This document shows, piece after piece, positions 1 to 12,399 of a DNA stretch of 64,000 nt; positions within the stretch are counted from its first letter, which is position 1, and each line of letters starts with the position of its first letter. The position numbers and the translations under genes are program-made. The stretch is from contig OX419756.1 of assembly GCA_948567375.1 (NCBI GenBank), positions 22,856,552 through 22,920,551 on the forward strand, in the 5' to 3' direction. The notes beneath the pieces were generated by a model that saw only the letters and a list, made by a program, of their open reading frames with translations, was not told where the DNA came from and made no database searches. Source of the stretch: Lunularia cruciata (Eukaryota > Streptophyta > Marchantiopsida > Lunulariales > Lunulariaceae).

Positions 1-445
1 AGTATAATCCATGTGAGGGAGAATACTTGGCAGCAATGTGGATAACAACACATTTTAATGTTACTTTTTTTCTAATCTATTCATTCTTATTATTGATCAT
101 CAACCACTAAAGTGGTTGATAGAGTTTGATAAGCTTTCAAGGAAGGTTGCATGATGAGCTCTAATTTTATAAGAGTATGATTTCACAATATTCATAGACC
201 TAAAGTGGTGAACCATGACACAAATGGGTTGAATGGAAACCCATGTACCAACCAACAAGATCAAACTGGAACACATTGGCATGGTAAGATAAACAAGGAG
301 ATATGGCCAAGTTGGCATGCATCTAATTCTATATTTATATTGTTTGAAGCTCTTATGGTATCTCTCTCAGTACAAACAAAAGGAGTTGTTGAGGTGAAGT
401 TAGCAAGACATTCATGATGATATCTTGGTGATGGACTAAAAGACT
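1..445. other. No gene seen
   Basis: AT-rich sequence with only short chance reading frames on both strands. It abuts the LTR fragment that starts at 446, but the Met-tRNA primer-binding site expected beside a family A LTR is not recognisable here. Confidence 0.5.
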
Positions 446-690
446 TGTAAAAGATTGAAGAGAGAAATAAGAGAATGGAAGACCAGATCACATTGGGACT
501 CTTGAATGAAATAAACTCTAAATAACTAGCATGAGTTTGGGCTTTGATATTATAGGAATATATAAGACTCTTGGGAAGCTTCTTAAAAGTCACTTTCTAG
601 AGTGCAAGGTAAGCTAGAACTTAAATTTCACCTTCACCTTCAATTTCAGCTAGAAGGAAGCTTCTCAAGAGGCTTCCTTCTAAATGCTAT
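446..690 (-). repeat. Fragment of a family A gypsy LTR
   Basis: Reading from the TGTAAAAG at 446, the sequence follows the inner half of the E1 LTRs (9,918-10,290 and 15,000-15,433). Shared landmarks are an ACTCTTGAATGA run, a TAGCATGA...GGGCTTTG run and the GAAGCTTCTCAAGA-type blocks. Similarity fades near 690 and the rest of the LTR is missing. It is probably a truncated solo LTR on the minus strand. Confidence 0.6.
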
Positions 691-2640
691 CGCAATGAAT
701 TGTTTGGTCTCAAGGGTGCATTGGGCACCTAGCTGCTCGTGCTTAGGTTGCTCTACTTGTCAATGTCTCAAGCTCATTGTAGCCTGACGTTGTACCTACT
801 ACTATATGGATGCCATGATCATTCTTGATGGAGCAATTTGCCTACAATGGCTCCTGATGGTAGGCTCTTCTTAAGGGCTTGCTATGTTGAATTCTACGGG
901 TTAACGTTGATCTTCATGCATCGCTAGGGACTGTTCATGCTCTGTTATTATTTGGGTTTGTATTCTTTAGATCTGGTGGGGTCTGTATTACAAGCCACAA
1001 GTTGTTTGGTCAGACTCAACCTAGTGCTACCAGGTTTGTGGTATGTATAGTCTAAAGAAACCGGACTGAAAACACCCATGACAAAATTCCCTTTCACATG
1101 TCACTCCTTATTGGAAAAGAACTAGATAGATTCAACAACACCAAGAATCATGAATGCTCACCAAAGATCAAGCGCCACAATGTCCACCTCCAATTGATGA
1201 AACCAAGTAGCTTTAGACCAAGAAAATGACCTCTTTGAAGGTCTCAACAACTATTCAATAAGAAAGAAATGATCCCATTACAACTAACTTCTTACACTCA
1301 GAAATCCCTTCACCTTGCTTGCAGATTGTCCCATCCTCTGTCCTCTGGAAAGTAGTTCTCCCACTTTCCCTCCTTTCTTGCTTCTTTTTCTTCTTGAAAA
1401 ACTCTTCTCCTACCTCTTTGATTTTCATGTTTGGCCCTCCTTCAATCCTCAACTTCTCCTTGCTGTTCCTGACTGAACTCCCTTCCAATACTCCTTGCCA
1501 ATAGTTCCTTGTTTGATATTTTGAACCCTCCCTTGTTCTTGACTGACTGAATGAATCTGCTATCTCTATTTCCTAAAATTCCTTCTTCCTTGATTCACTC
1601 TTTGATAGACATGTGCCTTCACCATGCATTTCCCAATCTCCCTATGTTACTCTTGACTCTTTGTATCTGCAGCCTTGGTTTTTCCTCCATTTGGTGCATT
1701 TAAACCCTTCCATTGTTTTCCTTGACCTTTCGCTAACCCTTCTCCTTTTGATCATTCACACTTTCATCAACAAGAAAACCCACTACTCCAGTGCTGGCCA
1801 GATTATTGGCCACAAAGTCAAACAAGAACTGTAAGGGCCACATTCTATGAGCTCTTTAGGGGAGAGTCCATACTAAAAATGAAGACTTTTTGTGAAGTGA
1901 CTCATTGAATGTCTGCCAATAGTAAGTTCAATTGCCCAAGGTTTGTGTCTCTTTGGTGTGGCACCGTAGATAGATATGCTCAAGAATCCTCAATCTTCAG
2001 CAACTTCCATCTTTTTCTCTTCTCCTCAAATTCTCTCCTGATTATTCTCACCAAAACCCTTTGATCTTCCCTGAACTCCTAAGTCCTTTGATTTTCTTCT
2101 TTGTCACTACCCACAAACTTCTGCTTTCTTTATCCAAAATGAGTTGATTTCAAACCAACTATATCATCGGTGCAGAAAAATCTCAACTCTTCAGACTACA
2201 TATTCTCTCTACAGAACCTCACAATTCCTCACATGCACCTTCATCCTAACAACTGAATAGTACAACTATAACATCACCACAGATTTGATAGCTGCATAGG
2301 GCCTCAACTGGTCAAAAACCAAAATTGTACAAGCAACAGGAAAAAGAAGATGGGCAGAAGACCAGATACCATCTCCAAGAAAGTTGGACTTGATGTTAAA
2401 AATCCCTTTCTTCAGGGTCCTATATCACGAACTAGTTTGATCTGCTTGAGTTTCTTCTAGGTTATCCAGATCCCATAATCCAGCATCTTTAAGAATGTTG
2501 AGCTCCCATGATCGAGTTGCAAATGAGCATGGGAGGCTGCAAGAAATGTATCCAAATCTCAACTATCTTGCTCACAGCATGCTTGGCCATCAAAGTCGTC
2601 AAAGTATTGCTACTGTTTGTACTTAAAAAATTCTTTGGTT
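691..2640. other. No gene seen; pyrimidine-rich tracts
   Basis: Short open frames here (for example 1,255-1,488 on the minus strand) come from C/T-rich runs around 1,300-1,500 and 1,980-2,120. They have no recognisable protein pattern. The stretch looks like old intergenic or transposon-derived sequence. Confidence 0.5.
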
Positions 2641-2649
2641 TGCACACAG

Positions 2650-3190
2650 GTGTTGTGTGTATATACATCGCTACACAACATACATTGTTGTCAATATCAT
2701 ACACTATAGAAGCACAACTCACACATAAGTCATACATAAACTCTAAAGTGCTACAATAATCAGATCATTTGCAACTCAAATCAATGAAACTCAAATCAAT
2801 ACTTGATCTGATCCGCAACAACTTGCCAACAACAAGGCACTGATTACAGTCAAGCCACACCCACTCTAGCTAAGAGACTCTAGGTGATGCTTGTTGGCTT
2901 TCTGTCCACTCTAGCCAAGAACTCAAAGGCTCAATATCAAAGAAGTGAGCTCTTTGGAGTTGCACTTCCAGGGTATACTCCTGATTTCGACCTAGGTCTC
3001 CTCCCAACGGTCGCACTGATGACACATCTGAGGGTGTAGACGGTGCAAGTGATGGTGGGCCCTACCATGAAGTCAATACCCTAAACATGAAATCTGACCA
3101 TTGGTAAGTAGTCTATGAGTAACTGCCAAAATGCCTCTAACTACTATCACTGGAACTCCTGTGTCCAAGCAATCTAGATGTGACACTACA
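2650..3190 (-). repeat. R1 dispersed LTR-like repeat, copy 1
   Basis: This stretch is collinear with 54,885-55,389. Shared landmarks in order are CATACA...TATAGAAG, CACAAGTCATACAT (or close variants), AAAGTG-CACAAT, AGAAGTGAG-TCTTTGGA, a GGGCCC-ACCATGAAGTCAATACC block and CAATCTAGA. Another partial copy lies at 55,395-55,496 beside the methyltransferase element, so R1 is probably an LTR of that or a related element. It reads as an LTR on the minus strand. Exact ends were not resolved. Confidence 0.65.
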
Positions 3191-3194
3191 AATG

Positions 3195-4553
3195 GCGTGA
3201 CACAAGAGGTGGTAACCTTCATCGGCTGCAGCAGGCTAGAATTTGTTCATGAGTGGGGAGATGAGCCCTTTTGCCAAATTGAGCAGGACAAAACAATGCT
3301 TGTTCTTATCTCTCTCTCATCTTGGGGTGGACGCAACAATAATGGGATTCAGCAATCACCCCTACTGCACTTAACACTCACATTTTTCCTGCCAAGTTCT
3401 TGATGTGGAAGGTGTCAAGCAAGATGGTTGTTCAGGCTTTGATGGGGCAGACGATGATGATGCATGGGATGAGAAATGATGGGCTCCTTGTGAAGCTACC
3501 TTACTATGACGACCACAAATGACTATCTGATCTCCTGGAAAAAATGGCCCCAATCTGCAAAGCACCAATGAAATTTATTTTTCTTTGTTTCTCATCCAAC
3601 GCCATGTCTCTCCCAAATTCTCTTGCTTAGTCCTCCCAAAACCCCGGCCAAAACCCTTTTTCAATAGATTCTTCTCTTTCCTTCCCTATCTATTCCTTCC
3701 ATCCTTCACTGCCTCTACCAAAGATTCTTCATTGTTTCCTGTCCTTTGATCCTTCACAGTCCTTCCTTCCCTATCACCAAACTCTCTTCAATCCTCAGAA
3801 ACCTCTGCCTTCTCTCCATTTTCTGCCCCTGCAGTTCAAACCCCACTCATTCAATTCTTGTTCCTCCATCCAAGCAGCCTCACATGCCTCTTCTCATTCC
3901 CTAACCTCTCTCATCCCTTTGATATCTCTCCCCTCTATTTATCTTTTCAAACAACTTTTTTTCCCTATTTTCTGTTCCCTTTCCTCTCAAAGCCCAAAAC
4001 TCTCTCTTCCTCTTTCCACATGCAGTTCCTTTGGGAATTTTCCCTGCCATCTCTTCTCCTGCCCTACTCCTCCAAAAAAGAAAAAGAACTCTCCCTTTTT
4101 TGCCAGGCCTCTCCCACTTATCTCTTCAAAAAATTCCCCTTTCTAGCAAGCCCTCATCCTTTAAATCCTAAACCATCTTTTCTCACAGTCCTCTTTAGAC
4201 TTTTCTTCAAAGACCCCAAACTTCTCCTGTTCAACCTTCAGCTCATGTAACACATAAACTCTCAAGTTTTTGAACATCCCCAAAGAACTCTTGAGCTTTT
4301 GTCACATAAGACAAAAAATTGAGCTTATGTACCATAGGAGAAACACCTTGAGCTTATGTAACACTCAAATCTCTCCTGAGTTTTCAGCAGCATAAAACAA
4401 CCTTCGACTTACCAATGACATAAGCAATACTCACAAGATGCAACAAAATAAAATGCCAAGTCATTGTAACATAAGAAGAAAAAAAATCTTTCACACCAAA
4501 TGGCACCAATGGTACGCATGGATTAGTTTCCTGACCACAACACTATCTACTTT
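3195..4553. other. No gene seen; long pyrimidine-rich tract
   Basis: Bases about 3,590-4,230 are strongly C/T-biased on the plus strand, which keeps a 130-codon frame open at 3,858-4,250 with Ser/Leu/Phe/Pro-only content. That composition argues against a real protein. At about 4,250-4,400 a short motif containing TTGAGCTTATGTAAC recurs imperfectly. Confidence 0.5.
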
Positions 4554-4805
4554 ACATGCAAGTTAAGCTAGTCAAGAAGCTTCTTTCTAGAAGCCACCTA
4601 CTTGGCATGCAAGCTAAGCTAACCAAGAAGTTTCCCAAGGAGTTTCCTCCTAGAAGTTACCTATTTGGTATACATATTACTCAATACTTGAAAGGTATCA
4701 AGCTTCTTAGATGCTTTAAGAACATTCCTATGATTCTTGGCTAATTTTTCCTATTTGCTACTTCGTTACTCTTGACTAAGTCATCTGTAAACTTCACATT
4801 ATTAC
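4554..4805 (-). repeat. E0 partial 3' LTR
   Basis: The sequence matches the U3 half of the E1 LTRs: a diverged ATAATGTGAAG in place of ACAATATGGAG at the outer end, followed inward by GAAGCTTC-type blocks. The R/U5 half is absent below about 4,554. Confidence 0.6.
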
Positions 4806-4849
4806 TTATTTTCCCACCAGTAGTTGGTGATGCTCTTGTCCCGATGGAA

Positions 4850-5420
4850 GTTTCAAACTCCTAGATGGCCATTTGTGCATGGTGAAGATGAGATAGAGGC
4901 TCTAAGGTGGCATCATGAAAGAGATACCTTTCCAAAGGACTTTATACTCAATGTGTTGTTGGCAACTATGTTAAATGTTGTAACATGCATGGATACAATC
5001 AAATTCATACTCCTCATGATTTTTGGAAAGGATGAGAAGAGGAAGAGGGGGTTGGATACAAGTGGAAAAATAAGATGAATTAGAAACAAAGGGTTTAAAC
5101 TTTAAAATATGAAAGAAAGGGTGGATTTTCATATGACTAGGCAAGTGAAGTCAATTAAAAACAAGAGAAATGATTTGAGTGACATCCCATGGACCTATCC
5201 AATTAGGAGTAATTTTACAAAGTTGTATACCAAGTGGGATAGATAGATTAATGGAAGGAAGCATGAACTTATCACCTAGTTGAAAGGTGAGATCATGATG
5301 ATGTTGATCTATGTATTGCTTTTGATGACTTTGAGCAACAAGGAGATTAGATTTGGCTTGTTCTAAAGAGTGAGATATAATGGACAAGAAGGTGAAAGTA
5401 TGAGGAACTTGAGATGGCAA
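4850..5420 (-). pseudogene. E0 integrase C-terminus and chromodomain remnant
   Basis: At 5,151-5,420 the minus strand reads ...QKQYIDQHHHDLTFQLGDK, then NWIGPWDV, the usual integrase C-terminal GDK...KLAP..IGPF.V pattern. Further 3' (about 5,010-4,850) is a decayed chromodomain reading EYKVLWKG, with LEPLSHL in place of WEPLSHL. Frameshifts separate the pieces. Confidence 0.7.
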
Positions 5421-5547
5421 GGAAGCAAGAAGTGAATCCTAAACAAGTGGGTCTTGGCCAAAATTAGATAAGAAGGAAGAGAATCCGGTGCTTGCCTACT
5501 TGGAATTTTTGTAGGAAAACTTAGTCGTTGCAAGGCATTCATTCTAC

Positions 5548-5814
5548 TTAGTATGATGAGTTTTGATTAAGGCACAAAGCATCCTCCAAGATGTGATTTC
5601 CATGTTTTGTTTGCACTTCAATTTGAGGATGATAGGCTATGGACAAAGTAAACTTGGTGCCGAGTAGCTTGAAGAGTGCTTGCCAAATTTTACAATTAAA
5701 TTGATGATCATGGTAAAAGATGAGAATGCAAGGCATCCCATGATGATTGAAGATATTTTTGAAGTAGATTTGGCCCAATGTTAGAGCGTTCATTATTTCA
5801 AATGTTAGTGCCAA
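5548..5814 (-). pseudogene. E0 integrase core fragment
   Basis: The fragment reads ALTLGQIYFKNIFNHHGMPC, then FKLLGTKFTLSIAYHPQIE, then QTKHGNHILEDAL. This is the second half of the DDE core of a Ty3/gypsy integrase. The expected catalytic Glu in the QTE position is Lys (codon on the complement of 5,605-5,607). Confidence 0.75.
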
Positions 5815-7385
5815 ATGGATTTTGTACTAATTTTATCAACAAGCACCATGATCATTGTATAACCTTGCTTTGTCCTTTGCAAGGATATGATGAGATCTAA
5901 GCTTATATATTCCCATCAAGAAGATGGGATGGGAAGTGGTTGGAGTAGTCCATCCAATTTTTGGTTGCTAGCTTTGTTGTGTTGGCAACTCTCACAAGAT
6001 CAAACAAAGTCTCAAATTTCATGTGCTATGTTTGGCCACCACCATTATTTTTTGGAGTACTCAAGGTCTTATCTACCCTCATGTGTCTCATAATTGGTAA
6101 GTCATGTGCCTCTTGAAGTTGTGCTAAGCGTAGATCATCTAAAGTTGGAATATAGATGTGGTTCTTACAACATAAAAGTCCATCTTTGAGTAAAAAGGTC
6201 TTGTATTCCTTGTTATGTGCTACAAGATGAACTTATACCAATTGAAAGAAGTAGTTCTAAACTTGATTTGGACCTTTGAGTCAAACTATAAGAATTGTTG
6301 CAATGATGACAGATTCATGAAGAGTCTTCAAATTTGGTTGTTGTGATAGGGCAATGGGGATGATATGGAATATTTAAGCTTGTACTCAAGCTTGATGTCA
6401 AATAATTATAGTTGTTTCTCCCATCAATGATATTGACTGTTCATGTGCTCCTAATGTAATATTTGCAACAAAAGTTTATGATCTATTTGTATGATCACTT
6501 GTTTCTCCTAGAGGTAATGCATCCATACCTTGGGGGCATATATCATTGCTAGTTATACTTGATCCCAAGTACAGTAATTCTTTGCTATGGTGTTTAGTTG
6601 GCAAGACACAAAGGCAATGGGATGTACCCCATCTGGAAATTCTTACTGCAACACCACTCCAATGGTAAAGTTAGAAGTATCAAAATCAACCACACAAGGT
6701 AGTTGAGGATCATATGGTTGAAAGATAGGTCTTGAAGACACCATATGCTTTAGTTTCTTGAATATTTCTTTGTGATTGGTGGTCCATAAAAATCTTGAGG
6801 TCTTCTCTAAGAGATCTATCAATGGTGTGACTACATGAGCATAATAATGGATGAATTATTGATAAAAACTTGCCATCCATTAAATGCCCAGACTTCTACG
6901 GCATCCTTTGGATTTAGCCAATTATTAATTGTCTTGATTTTCTCCTCTTCCATCTTGATCACCTCCAATGAGACCTTATTGCATAAGAAGGTACCTTCTT
7001 ATCACCAAAAAACACTTTGACTTCTTGTAGTAAAACTTCCATTAACATAATCATGTTAAGAATTCTTGTATGTTATTCATGGGTTTTGCTTCCATCTTGC
7101 TATAGGTTAAAATATCATCCAATAATACCATCACATAACAATCCAACAACCTATCCAACACTCATTGGCATTTGATGCATGAATACTATTGGAGCATTAA
7201 TGAGCATTAAAGTAGAACTCTCTATTCAAAATGGCCATACTTTGTGCAAAAATTAATCTTTTGCACATCTTTCCTATCAATGGGAATTTGCCAATAGTCA
7301 CTTCAAAGATCCAATTTGGAGAAATATTATGCTCCCCTCAATTGATCTAGCAAGTCATCAATTTGAGACAAAGGATATGCATTCT

Positions 7386-7996
7386 TGTAATACCATTAGC
7401 TAGCCATATTATCAAGTAGGAGAAATTGGTTTGGTAATATCTGAGGGATATTATATTTGATTGTCTAAGTAGACCAAATAGGAGTGTCACCAAAAGAATA
7501 CTCCTACTAATAGGGCAAAGCCCAAAACACCATTGAAACTTTAGAGCTAATTTTGGAAAGGCCTAAAGGGATGAATTATGCCTCAAAAATGAAATATCCT
7601 CCTCTCTTCAAGTAAAACAAGGTATTTCTTTCTCCATCTCTATTTTTTTCATTGAAACCTTTCCAATGGTACCTCATCCATGCCATTTTGAGCATTTTAT
7701 ATGAAGATTCTCTAAATATTCCCTTTTGTTAAACTTGTTTGATCCACTAAATAGGACAAGGATTGACATGTCACCAATCCATACAACTAATCTAGGGGTA
7801 GAGCTCATCGACATGTCATTAATCCATATATCTGACCCAAGGGTAGAGCTCCATTTGAGTGGATCCTCTTTGTTATAAAATAAAGACAAGAGGTTCCTTT
7901 GGGACATCAAAGTATTGAGGGATGAAGTCTTGTGTTTCTCTTGTATTTCTTCTCCTTTGTTTCTCTTGGGGTTTCTCTTGTCCTCAAAACATTACA
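7386..7996. mobile_element. Solo LTR, family R2, nested in E0
   Basis: A 611-bp unit that begins TGTAATACCA and ends CATTACA is flanked by the 5-bp direct repeat ATTCT (7,381-7,385 and 7,997-8,001). The flanks rejoin perfectly to the uninterrupted paralogous site in E1 (about 12,885, GATATGCATTCTTCAC). TG...CA termini plus a 5-bp duplication identify a solo LTR. A diverged relative is at 21,312-21,805. Confidence 0.85.
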
Positions 7997-8485
7997 ATTC
8001 TTCACAATTTTTTTATTGAGGCCACAATGGTCAATATATAAGCATAACCTTCCATCCTTCTCTGGGACAAATTTCATTAGTGCTCCCCATGGAGATGTAC
8101 TATGTCAAACAAAATCCTTCTCTAACAACTCTGTTATTGTTTTTTGAAGCTCTTCCAACTCCTTTGGGCAGAGCTGATAGATTACTCTATTCATTGGAAT
8201 ACTTCTTGGCAATAACTTAATTCTGAAGGGCATACCACAATCTATAGGTAACCTCTCTGGCAGATTGTATAGAAACACATTGGCAAACTCCTAAACTATT
8301 TGACCAACAATTGCTTAATGAAGCTTTTGACTCTAACCATATTCTTTGAGCTTAATCAGCTTGATCCATACCGCAAAAATATGAATATCTTCTTCCAAAG
8401 CTTGCTCTATGGCTACTTTATTGATAAACTTCCTATTTTGGAGATTGACTATTCTTAAGTGTCTTACTCAAAGGTGCTAGACAAC

Positions 8486-8764
8486 CTAATTGTTAATTCT
8501 TACCTTAGTATTATACTTGAATTTATATGGGGTCCAATCAAATTGAACCTTATGATTTTCAAGCCAAGGTGTACATAGAATGATATCATAATGTAGAGAC
8601 ACTACTATTAATCCCATACACTCCAAATACTCCTTCATAATCTTGAATGTAACAAGATGTGAGATATAGAGTGCCAAACCTTTTTTACCATCTATCAGCA
8701 TCAATCTACTTCCAAATACTAGCTTGATAAGAATACCTAATTCTTTTACTAAGTGCATGGACAT
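8486..8764 (-). pseudogene. E0 aspartic protease remnant
   Basis: The minus strand reads MSMHLVKELGI, GSRLMLIDGKKGLALYISH, then LHYDIILCTPWLENHKVQFD. This matches the gypsy retropepsin region preserved better in O at 29,718-30,362. The active-site D-S-G segment lies upstream and is decayed. Confidence 0.7.
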
Positions 8765-8923
8765 GCTATTCTTTGAACAACCAAAATTCTACAACCTTGA
8801 TCAAATACCATATTTTCTAAATGAAGTGAACTTGCATAGGTAAAGCCTTCAATCCTATTGGAACTAATAAAGTTCATAGTAGATGCTTAATATCTCCCAT
8901 TGGGATTTTTGTTTCCTTGACTA

Positions 8924-9335
8924 TTATGCTCCAAGAACTTCATTTGGGCAATTTATTGGGATTGTCCATTCTTGAGTGAACATTGAACAATATGGTATTG
9001 AATTTGGCAAAAATAAAACAATTGCTATTTTGTTATAGTCTTTCATTATTTGAGTGTCAAGTGGTCTTTGTTGGATGACATCAATTTCCACCTGTGCTAG
9101 CTCCTCCACCTATGTGTAGTTCCTTGGCAAGTTCTATGAAGGTCAAGGTCAAGGTCAAGGTCAAGATCAAGTTGTGGTAACCAAGGAATCAAAGCGCTCA
9201 TCTAATTGCATGGCTTCTTCCAAGTGTTTGGGCTCCCACATGGCCACTTCCAATTTGGTGCATGATTTCAAACCCATCACAAATTGATCTAGAGTTTCAC
9301 ATTCTAGTATATCTAGAATTTGTATAATGATATGT
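8924..9335 (-). pseudogene. E0 gag C-terminal remnant
   Basis: Recognisable pieces are EIDVIQQRPL and the LEV...EP-H-EEAM-L stretch of family A gag, also seen at 25,980-26,100 and 29,340-29,400. Similarity stops near 9,335, the 5' break of E0. Confidence 0.6.
9141..9170. repeat. GGTCAA hexanucleotide array
   Basis: Four GGTCAA units and one GATCAA variant lie inside the gag remnant. Other copies have a single or double unit here, so this is a local slippage expansion. Confidence 0.85.
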
Positions 9336-9912
9336 ATGCAAGGTAAACCTAGTCACTCATCTATGGAAGTTAAACCTAGATACCCATCTATGCATAATAG
9401 ACCTATGTGCATACCATGCATGGCAAACAAAGATATATAATGCATAATATAACACTTATGCTTCTCTTCACAATATATTAGTAGATATTGAGAGGAAGCA
9501 ATATATTTTTGGTACATATGTTTCTTCTTTTTGAGTTGTTAAATATTAAAATTAGTCCTTTTTTATGACAATGAAAATATTTAATGCATTATTTTGTAGT
9601 AGACAATATATTATTTAAGAAAAAATTATCCTCTCAAAGCATTACTATATGTACAAATAAAATCTATCTGACTCCAAACAAAAGAAAGTTGGTGTTTAAT
9701 GATTTACTACAAAGTAGGCTAATATTTAGTAGAAAATATCCAAAAATCAAGAAAATAAAAGGTTCATATGCACAATATTATATATAATCAATATTTATTT
9801 TACCTATATTAAAGTATTGGCTTTGGTTTTACTTTGATTAAGGCTAATATCTTTAGGAAAAATATACATACATATAAGAAGTTGCAAATAATAAAGATTA
9901 AAATAAAGGAGA
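9336..9912. other. AT-rich spacer between E0 and E1
   Basis: Very AT-rich sequence between the 5' break of E0 and the left target-site duplication of E1. No coding pattern is seen; the 67-codon frame at 9,584-9,787 is Lys/Ile/Asn-rich and looks like chance. Confidence 0.5.
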
Positions 9913-9917
9913 ACTAA

Positions 9918-10290
9918 TGTAAAAGGTTGAGACCAAGGAGAAATAGTAGAATGAAAGATCAAGTGATAAATCACATTAGAATTCTTGAATGAGGGAAAAT
10001 CTTAATGCCTAGCATGAGCTTGGGCTTTGGTATTTTAGGGAGCATACAAGGTTCTTAAAAAGCTTCTCAAGAAGTTTCCTTCTAGAAGTCGCCTACTTGG
10101 CATGCAAGCTAAACTAGTTAGAAGCTTCCACAAAGCTTTGTCCTAGAATTCACCATTGGCATCCATATTATCCAATATTTAGAAAGCACAAAGTAGATTT
10201 CTAGATACTTCTCGAATATTCTTTGCTAATTTGGCCTATTTATTACTTTTTTAGCTTTGACTAACTTGTTGATAACTCCATATTGTTACA
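9918..10290 (-). repeat. E1 3' LTR
   Basis: 373 bp, reading on the minus strand from TGTAACAATATGGAG to CCTTTTACA. It contains GAAGCTTC-type blocks upstream of the R region and aligns with the other family A LTRs. Confidence 0.9.
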
Positions 10291-10364
10291 TATTACCCCA
10301 CCGCTAGTTTGTGATATCCTCATCACCATTGAAGTTTCAAACTCTTGGATAGACATTTGTGCAT

Positions 10365-10821
10365 TTTGGAGATAAGAAAGAGGCTCCCAAGTGGTATCAT
10401 GAAGGAGATACCCTTTCCAAAGGACTTGGTACTCTTTATGTTATTGCCAGTCTTGTTGAATGTGATGACACGCAAGGATACAATCAACTTTATATTGCTT
10501 GTGATCATTGATGAGGACGGGAGGAGGAGGAGGTTGGACATAAGAGGAAAAAGAAGATGGATTAGGAACAAAAGTGTTTAACTTGGAAATATGAAAGACA
10601 TAGTGGATGCGCATATAACAAGGCAAGGCAAGTTAGTAAGCAATAGGAGAAATGATTTGGTTAACATCAAAGGGTTCTATCCAATTAGGAGTAAGTTTAC
10701 AACCCGGGTACAAGTGGGAGAGGTAGGTTCTTAGAGGAGAGCGTGACCTTATCACCGACTTGAAAGGTGAGATCTTGACGATGGTGATATGCATCTTGTT
10801 TTTGACAATTCTAAGCAACAA
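10365..10821 (-). pseudogene. E1 integrase C-terminus and chromodomain
   Basis: The 3' end of pol reads NDHKQYKVDCILACHHIQ, a stop, then EYQVLWKGYLLHDTTWEPLS. This is a chromodomain with the Tyr/Trp/Trp positions kept. The preceding segment (10,633-10,821) carries the TPNWIEPFDVNQII pattern of the integrase C-terminus. Frames are broken by stops. The chromodomain would direct integration toward methylated histone H3 in a live element. Confidence 0.75.
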
Positions 10822-10914
10822 GAAGATGAGATTTGGTTTGTTGGAGGGATTGGGATATGGTGGTCAAGGTGGAAGTATGAGGAACATAAGATGGAGGAGG
10901 AGCAAGAAGAGAAT

Positions 10915-11290
10915 CTAGAATAAGTGGATCTTGGCCAAAATTGATGAAGAAAAGAGAGAATCAAGTGCTTGCTTGTTTTGAATTATTGTATGTAAACTCA
11001 ATAGTTGCAAGACATTCATCACAATTGGTGATGGTGAACATTGAAGAAGGCACAAAACATATCTTCCAAGGTGTGATTTTTCATCTTTGGTTTGTCTATC
11101 AATTTGAGGATGATAGGTCATAAACAAAGCAAACTTGGTGCCAAGTATTTGGAAGAGTGCTTGCTATAATTTCCCAATGATCAAGGATCACGGTTGGAGA
11201 TGAGGACCCAAAGCATCTCACGATGCTTGAAGACATTATTGAAGTGGATTTGTGCCAATGTTTGAACATCCACGGTATCAAAGGTTGCTG
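10915..11290 (-). pseudogene. E1 integrase core remnant
   Basis: The sequence corresponds to the integrase catalytic core of O and E3 (TYHPQIDRQTKD...). The catalytic Glu position is Lys (complement of 11,086-11,088), as in every other family A copy in this window. Stops and frameshifts are frequent. Confidence 0.65.
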
Positions 11291-12399
11291 CTAAATGGAT
11301 TTGCTTACTAAGCTTATCCATAAACACCAAGATTATTATGTGACTTTACTTTGTCTTGGGCAAGGATGTGATGAGATCTAAGCTCATATGTTTCCATCAA
11401 GCAGATAGAATAGGGAGTGATTGAAGGATTCCACTTGGTTTTTGGTTGTTGGCCTTGTTGGGTTGGCAGCTCTCATAACATCAAACAAACTCTTGAACAT
11501 CTCATGCCATGTTAGGCCACCCACCATTAGTATTGTAGGGTCCCCAAGGTCTTATCCATAGTCATATGACCAGTGATTGGTAAGTCATGGGCTTCTTGAA
11601 GGCACACAAGTTAGAAATCACCCTTGGTTGCAACATAGATCCAATTCTCAAAGAATAGAATGCCTTCCTTGAAGGAGAAGGTATTTTACTTCTTGTCATA
11701 TGTTGCAAGACAACCATGTACTATCTAAAAGAAGGGATCTTGTTGTGAAGCTATCCTAAACTTGATTTGGACTTTGGAGTCAATTAACACCATCTCATTT
11801 GTTGCCATGATGAGAGGAAGAGACTTTAATTCAAGTCACGGTGATAGGACATTGTGATGACATGGAACCAATCCAGTTTGATGTCAAATGATTGTAGTTG
11901 TTCCTCCTATTAATGATGTCAACTCTTCATGGGTTTCAAATGTAATGTCTGCAACTAGGGTTTATGATTATGATTTATAAACAAGGGTTTGCATGATCAC
12001 TTTTTCCCCCAAGAGATAATGCCGCCATACCTTGGTGGCATATACCATTGCTAGTTATTCAAAATCTTGACCATAGTAATTTCCGTAGTATTTAGTTGAC
12101 AAGAGATAAAGATAATAGGATGTAATCTATCTAGAAACTACTATTGTAACAAGGCTATAATTGCAAAGTTCAAAGCATCAAAATCAACCACACAAGCTAG
12201 TTGAGGGTCCTATGGTTGAAGAATGGGTCTTGAAGACATTATATGTTTCAGCTTTTGGAATGCTTCTTTGTGCTTGGTGGTCCACTAAAAGTTTGAGTTC
12301 TTTTCCAAGAGGTCAAATCAATGGTATGGCTGGCCACATGAGCATAGTAGTGGATGAACCGTGAGTAAAAACTTTTCAATCCATTAAATGCCTATACTT

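Larger units (their letters stand above)
4554..9335 (-). mobile_element. E0: decayed family A Ty3/gypsy chromovirus, 5' truncated
   Basis: Read on the minus strand, fragments occur in the usual chromovirus order: gag (about 9,335-8,930), protease (8,764-8,486), reverse transcriptase (about 8,460-7,000, split by a solo LTR), RNase H, integrase (about 6,250-5,150), chromodomain (about 5,010-4,850) and a partial 3' LTR (about 4,805-4,554). Each block aligns with the matching block of E1 at 9,918-15,433. Stops and frameshifts occur throughout, so it is the most decayed of the four copies. The 5' LTR and the start of gag are missing beyond about 9,335. Confidence 0.8.

Noticed and set aside
3858-4250. 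130-codon plus-strand ORF
   Set aside because: Made almost entirely of Ser, Leu, Phe and Pro from a C/T-rich tract, with equally open alternative frames; no domain.
9141-9170. Candidate CRISPR-like or regulatory array
   Set aside because: It is a simple hexanucleotide expansion inside a gag remnant.
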